Positions 60,343 to 64,000 of a stretch of DNA of 64,000 bases are shown one piece after another. Below the pieces are notes generated by a model, which saw only the letters and a program-made list of their open reading frames with translations, ran no database searches and was not told where the DNA came from. Source of the DNA: Rosenbergiella nectarea (GTDB lineage Bacteria > Pseudomonadota > Gammaproteobacteria > Enterobacterales > Enterobacteriaceae); NCBI RefSeq assembly GCF_900111105.1, contig NZ_FOGC01000003.1, positions 208,865 to 272,864 of the forward strand. Direction: 5' to 3'. Made by a program: the position numbers and the translations under genes. How positions within the stretch are numbered: position 1 is the first letter of the stretch; each line of letters begins with the position of its first letter.

Positions 60343-60747
60343 TAATAACTCGATACGGCCTTCTCTTTATTTCTTTTTTATTTAACGCCCCGCTCCCCGC
60401 CAGCAAGCTTTAATTCAAGATCACTTTAAACCTTACCATTACTTCTATAGTAAGCCTAAGCCACCGTCCGTTAGACCTGTTGCAGGGTGAGGCAGGTGTA
60501 TACGAATGGACAATTTTAACCGTAATTGAAGGTATAAGTGACAACCTAAATTTATTTTTGTCACCTGCAGTATTATTTACTTGATGATAAACAGCGGGTT
60601 AAGACCTATTACTGTCAGCATGAAAATTCAAAAACTAGCCGTTTTTTCATATGTGGCCCCCTCGGTGAGTAAATTCGTAGCAAGGACTCGTTCAAAAGAT
60701 GAGCAAAATCAAGCTTTGTGAACCATAGATCCGGCCCGAGCGGGCCG
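60343..60747. other. Intergenic region before NYN remnant
   Basis: About 400 bases with no gene seen. A GGCCCG / CGGGCC hairpin at 60733-60748 lies at the 3' end of the NYN remnant. Confidence 0.4.
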
Positions 60748-61019
60748 TCACCGGTAATATGGCTTATCTGCAGGTTTTTTGCGTGTTGGTACACGATTAG
60801 GGAATTGATGCGTTTGTAGCTCGTCAATTTTAATATATTTACGAACCCAGCTTGCGTAATTTTGAAGAGACCCAGAGACACCACGATCTATTCCTTCGCG
60901 GTGAGGTAGAATAATCCCCACCTGTATCTCTGGGAAATCTTCTTTTATCGCTTTCAAAGAAGGGGTCATATCCGTATCTGCTGAGACTAAAATAATTTTT
61001 TGATGCGTTATTAAGCTAG
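60748..61019 (-). pseudogene. NYN-domain (LabA-like) nuclease, C-terminal remnant
   Basis: About 90 codons resembling the C-terminal part of NYN/PIN-like RNase proteins: KIILVSADTDMTPSLKAIKE contains the conserved acidic residues, then GSLQNYASWVR and the tail VPTRKKPADKP. The N-terminal part, with the first acidic active-site residues, is missing because an IS1-type element starts at 61020. No target duplication is visible, so a deletion accompanied the insertion. Confidence 0.75.
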
Positions 61020-61074
61020 GGTGATGCATCCAATTAGTTGAATTGATGTATAATCATCGCTTTGAGGTTTTCTC

Positions 61075-61347
61075 ATGGCCAGCGTTACTGTTCATTGTCC
61101 CCGTTGTCAGTCTGCTCAGATTTACCGTCATGGGCAGAACCCTAAAGGCCGTGACCGGTTTCGCTGTCGTGAGTGCCACCGCGTGTTTCTGCTCACCTAT
61201 ACTTATGAAGCCCGCAAGCCCGGCGTCAAAGAACAAATTACCGAAATGGCATTCAACGGTGCCGGTGTCCGGGATACCGCAAGGACGCTCAAAATCGGCA
61301 TTAACACCGTCATCCGCACCTTAAAAAACTCGCCCCGAAACGAATAA
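61075..61347 (+). CDS. insA: IS1 InsA protein
   Basis: 90 residues: four cysteines of a zinc ribbon (CPRCQ, CREC) and a helix-turn-helix (GVRDTARTLKIGINTVIRTL). In IS1 it represses and, as InsAB' frameshift fusion, gives the transposase. Intact itself, but the fusion partner is broken. Confidence 0.85.
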   Translation: MASVTVHCPRCQSAQIYRHGQNPKGRDRFRCRECHRVFLLTYTYEARKPGVKEQITEMAFNGAGVRDTARTLKIGINTVIRTLKNSPRNE

Positions 61348-61758
61348 CTTCCTCTCCGGTCGCTCATGCAGATGTGGCGCTTATTTGCGAACTTGATGAG
61401 CAATGGCAGTAAAGCCCGGCAGCACTGGCTTTGGTACGCATACAATACCAAAACAGGCGGCATTCTGGCTTATACATTCGGGCCACGGACGGATGATACC
61501 TGTCGTGAACTACTGGCCCTGCTCACTCCGTTTAATATCGGCATGATAACAAGCGATGACTGGGGAAGTTATGCCAGAGAAGAACCAAAGGAGAAGAATC
61601 TGACAGGCAAAATATTCACTCAGCGTATTGAGTGTAACAATCTGACGCTAAGAACCCGCATCAAGCGTTTAGCCCGAAAAACAATCTGCTTCTCACGCAC
61701 AATAGAGCTACATGAAAAAGTTATCGGGGCCTTCATTGAAAAATATATGTTCTACTAA
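61348..61758 (+). pseudogene. insB: IS1 InsB' transposase part, frameshifted
   Basis: The DDE catalytic part is read in two frames: VAHADVALICELDEQW with the first Asp, then from 61411 GSKARQHWLWYAYNTK to the end EKVIGAFIEKYMFY. The gap of about 11 bases destroys the transposase. Confidence 0.8.
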
Positions 61759-61772
61759 TTGGAGTCATTACC

Positions 61773-61945
61773 GGTTTTCGGGCGTAATAGCCCTGTTTGT
61801 AGGTAGGGACATAACTTTCTCCACACAGTTTTTATATCGGTCCCGCCCCATCATCTGCAAATGAACGGGACCAACCTTTGCCAGTAAATCGTAATCCACC
61901 AACTCGTTTATCGTACTAAATAACTGATCATACAACCAGTTTTAT
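61773..61945 (-). pseudogene. Fragment of an unidentified gene cut by the IS1 element
   Basis: An open minus-strand frame of about 57 codons (LFSTINELVDYDLLAKVGPV, then HLQMMGRDRYKNCVEKVMSL) runs into the IS right end. It starts after an in-frame TAA and has no clear ATG. Whether it belonged to the same gene as the NYN remnant on the other side is not clear. Family not recognised. Confidence 0.45.
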
Positions 61946-62229
61946 AATAACAATCTTAAAATATTTCGTTTATCTTGGAGAAGAGTACCTCTCAATAAAT
62001 TGAGTTCCATTAGATCGCTACTACATGAAAATGATAGTTAGCCTGCGACATTAATTGAATAAAGTATCCTAGAGCGTTAACAGGTAACTGATTTACCAAT
62101 GATTTCTTACTTTTAAATAAAGAAGGTCGATGATGGAAATAAGGAATAAGAATATATAGGCTTGTTTTAGTCCAAAAGATGGTGATAATAGCTGTATCTA
62201 TTATTTATTCATGTGAGTGAGTGTTGATT
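61946..62229. other. A+T-rich leader of the toxin-like gene
   Basis: About 280 bases, very A+T-rich, no gene seen; it must hold the promoter for the toxin/inhibitor pair. Confidence 0.4.
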
Positions 62230-62838
62230 ATGTTGGAACCAAAAAAAGATATTGTGACATTCAGGGCTGAGAGAAATAATATTAAAAATAGCCCATACTA
62301 TTCTCGTGTCATACATTGGCCAGAAAGCGTCAAAACATGCTCATCTTTAAATGAAAGATCAGGTGTAACTATTGGTAGAGGGTATGATATGAGGCATCGC
62401 ACAAGGGATGCGATAATTCGAGATCTTCGTACTGCAGGAGTACCCTTAGAACAAGCCAATAAAATATCACTAGGTTCTAAATTACATAACTGCAATGCTG
62501 CATCTTTTGTTTTAAAAAATAGAAATGAGATTGGTGAAATAACCGAAGATCAGCAAAATAGGCTATTTAACTTAACTTATCCAAAATATGATATAGATGC
62601 TAAAAAATTTTATGAAAAATATAGAAGAAGTAATTCCCCACTATGGGATGAACTTAATATCAAGTTGAGGGATATATTTGTAGACATGAAATACCAAGGG
62701 GTATTAAAAAGAGTATATGTTTTAACATTCGAGAAAAATAATATTAATGACGTTATAGATCTAATGGAATCAAGCCAAGAAATAATGCAGTACAAAAATG
62801 GACGTAATAGAGTTAAATATTTGAAGGATAGGGAATGA
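62230..62838 (+). CDS. Predicted lysozyme-fold peptidoglycan hydrolase toxin
   Basis: 202 residues from the ATG at 62230 (a GTG three codons earlier is possible). Residues about 45-60 (NERSGVTIGRGYDMRHRTRD) recall the catalytic Glu plus TIGxG pattern of T4-lysozyme/pesticin-like muramidases, and KNRNEIGEITEDQQNRLF and DELNIKLRDIFVDMKYQG resemble C-terminal lysozyme-like domains of interbacterial effectors. No signal peptide, so it would need a secretion system such as T6SS as free cargo. It overlaps the next gene by four bases (ATGA). G+C content is far below the surroundings. Function inferred. Confidence 0.6.
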   Translation: MLEPKKDIVTFRAERNNIKNSPYYSRVIHWPESVKTCSSLNERSGVTIGRGYDMRHRTRDAIIRDLRTAGVPLEQANKISLGSKLHNCNAASFVLKNRNEIGEITEDQQNRLFNLTYPKYDIDAKKFYEKYRRSNSPLWDELNIKLRDIFVDMKYQGVLKRVYVLTFEKNNINDVIDLMESSQEIMQYKNGRNRVKYLKDRE

Positions 62839-63239
62839 TTAGATTTTTATATTTGTTAGCCTTTATTGGATTCTCTGCTATAGCTGGGAACAAAGAAAAT
62901 GCGTATTCTGAGGATTGTTTCGAAAAAAAGGTCACTGATGAAACTTATATTTGTATATCTGATAAAAAATATTCACTCGAAGATGAATATAATAACACAT
63001 TCAAAAAACTACTAATAAATGTAAAGAAGAATAAAAAGTATGTTATGAACTATAGTGAACTAAAAAAAGGGTTGATGCAAACAAAGATAATTTGGGATAA
63101 ATTTGTTGAATCTGAGTGCTTAATGGAAGCTAATGTATATGAAAAAGACACTAAGTTTTATGAAAGTGTATATAATAGTTGTTTAATTAAACGTTACTCA
63201 GAACGAATAAATTATTATAACCATTTAGAATTTATGTGA
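62835..63239 (+). CDS. LprI/DUF1311-type lysozyme inhibitor, probable immunity protein
   Basis: 134 residues with a cleavable signal peptide (FLYLLAFIGFSAIAG) and four cysteines placed as in DUF1311/LprI lysozyme-inhibitor domains (SEDCFEK, YICISD, SECLMEA, NSCLIKRYSERI). A secreted lysozyme inhibitor translationally coupled to a lysozyme-like toxin is the layout of an effector/immunity pair: the inhibitor protects the producer's periplasm. Very A+T-rich. Confidence 0.65.
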   Translation: MIRFLYLLAFIGFSAIAGNKENAYSEDCFEKKVTDETYICISDKKYSLEDEYNNTFKKLLINVKKNKKYVMNYSELKKGLMQTKIIWDKFVESECLMEANVYEKDTKFYESVYNSCLIKRYSERINYYNHLEFM

Positions 63240-63310
63240 CAATTCTCTATCTATGGTATAAGTAGTCTCCCCTACTTATATCCATGTCACCCAATACTTT
63301 TCAATATCAA

Positions 63311-64000
63311 GGTAATGACTCCAACTTATTGATTTAGTGTATGATGGTGTTTTTGAGGTACTTCTGTGGCTTCCATCTCCGTGCGCTGTCCCTCCTGTTC
63401 CGTAACTGAAAGTGTTGTCTGTAACGGCAAAAGTACCGCTGACCATCAGCGTTATCTCTAAATCGTGTCGTAAGACATGGCAACTCAATTACACCTACAT
63501 CCGCTTCCCAACCTAGGACACACCAGAAAATCCTTAATATGGCGATGAATGGGGTTGGATGTCGCGCTAGCGCTCGCATTATCGGGGTTGGTTTAAACAC
63601 CATTTTACGGCATATAAAAACTCAGGCCCCGCTCAGTAACGTCTAGAATATACCCGGGCAGTGATGTGATTGTTTGTGCTGAAATGGATGCGCAGTGGGG
63701 CTACGTTGGGTCTACATCTCGTCAGCGCTGGCTATTCTATGTCTATGACAAGATACGTAGGTGTTTGTGGCTCATGCCTTTAGCGAACGGACGATAATAA
63801 CCTTGGAGCGTCTTCTGAATCTTCTGTCACCCTTTGAAGTAGTCGTGTGGATGACGGATAGATGGCCGATGTATGAATCACGCTTGAAGGGTGAGTTTCA
63901 CGTTATTAGTAAGCGCTATACACAAAGAATCGAACGACATAATCTGAATATTAGGCAACATCTGGCAAGGCTGGGACGGAAATCACTGTCATTCTCAAAG
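63311..64000 (+). mobile_element. IS1-family element, decayed, cut by window end
   Basis: Starts with GGTAATGACTCCAACTTATTG and continues closely to IS1 (TTAGTGTATGATGGTG). InsA starts at GTG 63366 (SVRCPSCS) but has lost a base and carries TAA stops near 63459. The InsB' part has a further frameshift near 63750, after which [20 protein letters not shown] is in frame again. It is in the same orientation as the copy at 61020, but a different IS1 variant. The right end lies beyond the window. Confidence 0.85.

Larger units (their letters stand above)
61020..61772 (+). mobile_element. IS1-family element, inactive copy
   Basis: 753 bp bounded by GGTGATGCATCCAATTAG and, at the other end, the complement of GGTAATGACTCCAATTAG, both typical IS1 ends. 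It encodes InsA at 61075-61347 (zinc-finger-like CPRCQSAQIYRHG, HTH) and InsB from about 61348. InsB is broken: after CELDEQW several codons (about 11 bases) are missing relative to other IS1 elements, shifting the frame before GSKARQHWLWYAYNTKTGG. No flanking target duplication. Confidence 0.85.

Noticed and set aside
60615-60884. 89-codon minus-strand frame overlapping the NYN remnant
   Set aside because: The overlapping frame carries the recognisable NYN motifs; this one is its shadow.

Overview
The window looks like a chromosomal segment of an enterobacterium of moderate G+C content. The block kdsA-sirB1-prmC-prfA-hemA / lolB-ispE-prs / ychH / pth-ychF is in classical Enterobacterales order, and nearly every housekeeping protein can be aligned to an E. 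coli homologue of almost the same length. Sucrose (csc) and arabinose (ara) catabolism, an indolepyruvate decarboxylase and a Tat-exported oxalate decarboxylase fit a plant- or nectar-associated member, perhaps of the Erwiniaceae. The genus is an inference only.

Layout. 1-12.3 kb: a broken chaC, chaA, then core genes for Kdo synthesis, translation termination, haem, lipoprotein sorting, isoprenoids and PRPP, ending with pth-ychF. 12.3-17.0 kb: an acquired, decayed island with a truncated P4-type integrase joined directly to a truncated Tle3-type lipase gene, followed by tli3-like immunity, an intact vgrG and the last ~50 codons of clpV. 17.5-31.4 kb: a cold-shock-domain protein, araDAB / araC / araE, and the csc regulon (cscR, cscA, cscB, cscK) with phnA in between and two perfect palindromic operators, then a frameshifted yhjV-like permease. 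31.4-33.3 kb: an A+T-rich insert carrying an acyltransferase, bounded by a duplicated 3' end of the neighbouring aldB-like gene (attL/attR-like). 33.3-48.5 kb: mostly ordinary chromosomal genes (aldB-like, M20 hydrolase, ycdY, emtA/ldcA, cho, lpxL, an ABC transporter pair, oxidoreductases, a LexA-controlled dinI-like gene) plus a candidate RyhB-like small RNA near 40.55 kb. 48.6-51.3 kb: a second T6SS remnant, a deleted Tle4-type effector with intact Tli4 immunity gene, flanked by direct repeats that are 3' remnants of a serine recombinase; its left edge truncates a galP-type transporter. 51.4-60.3 kb: a nonsense-mutated Lrp-type regulator next to ipdC, a TetR-EamA pair, ygfF, an OsmC-like protein, a possible 37-aa membrane protein, oxalate decarboxylase and a membrane protein. 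60.7-64 kb: two IS1-type elements in direct orientation enclosing a very A+T-rich pair that looks like a lysozyme-fold toxin and an LprI-type inhibitor.

How it works together. The ara and csc blocks are complete sugar regulons with their own regulators and visible operators. The most unusual material is the repeated capture of antibacterial effector/immunity modules (Tle3/Tli3, Tle4/Tli4, lysozyme/inhibitor) at three sites, each beside a different recombination remnant (tyrosine integrase, serine recombinase, IS1). In the first two the effector is damaged while the immunity gene is kept; in the third both genes look intact. No T6SS core cluster is present in the window apart from the vgrG and clpV remnant. 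Many genes are visibly broken (chaC, int, tle3, clpV, yhjV-like, galP-like, tle4, lrp-like, NYN gene, both IS1 copies), which suggests a genome undergoing decay; each single-base lesion could also be a sequencing error.
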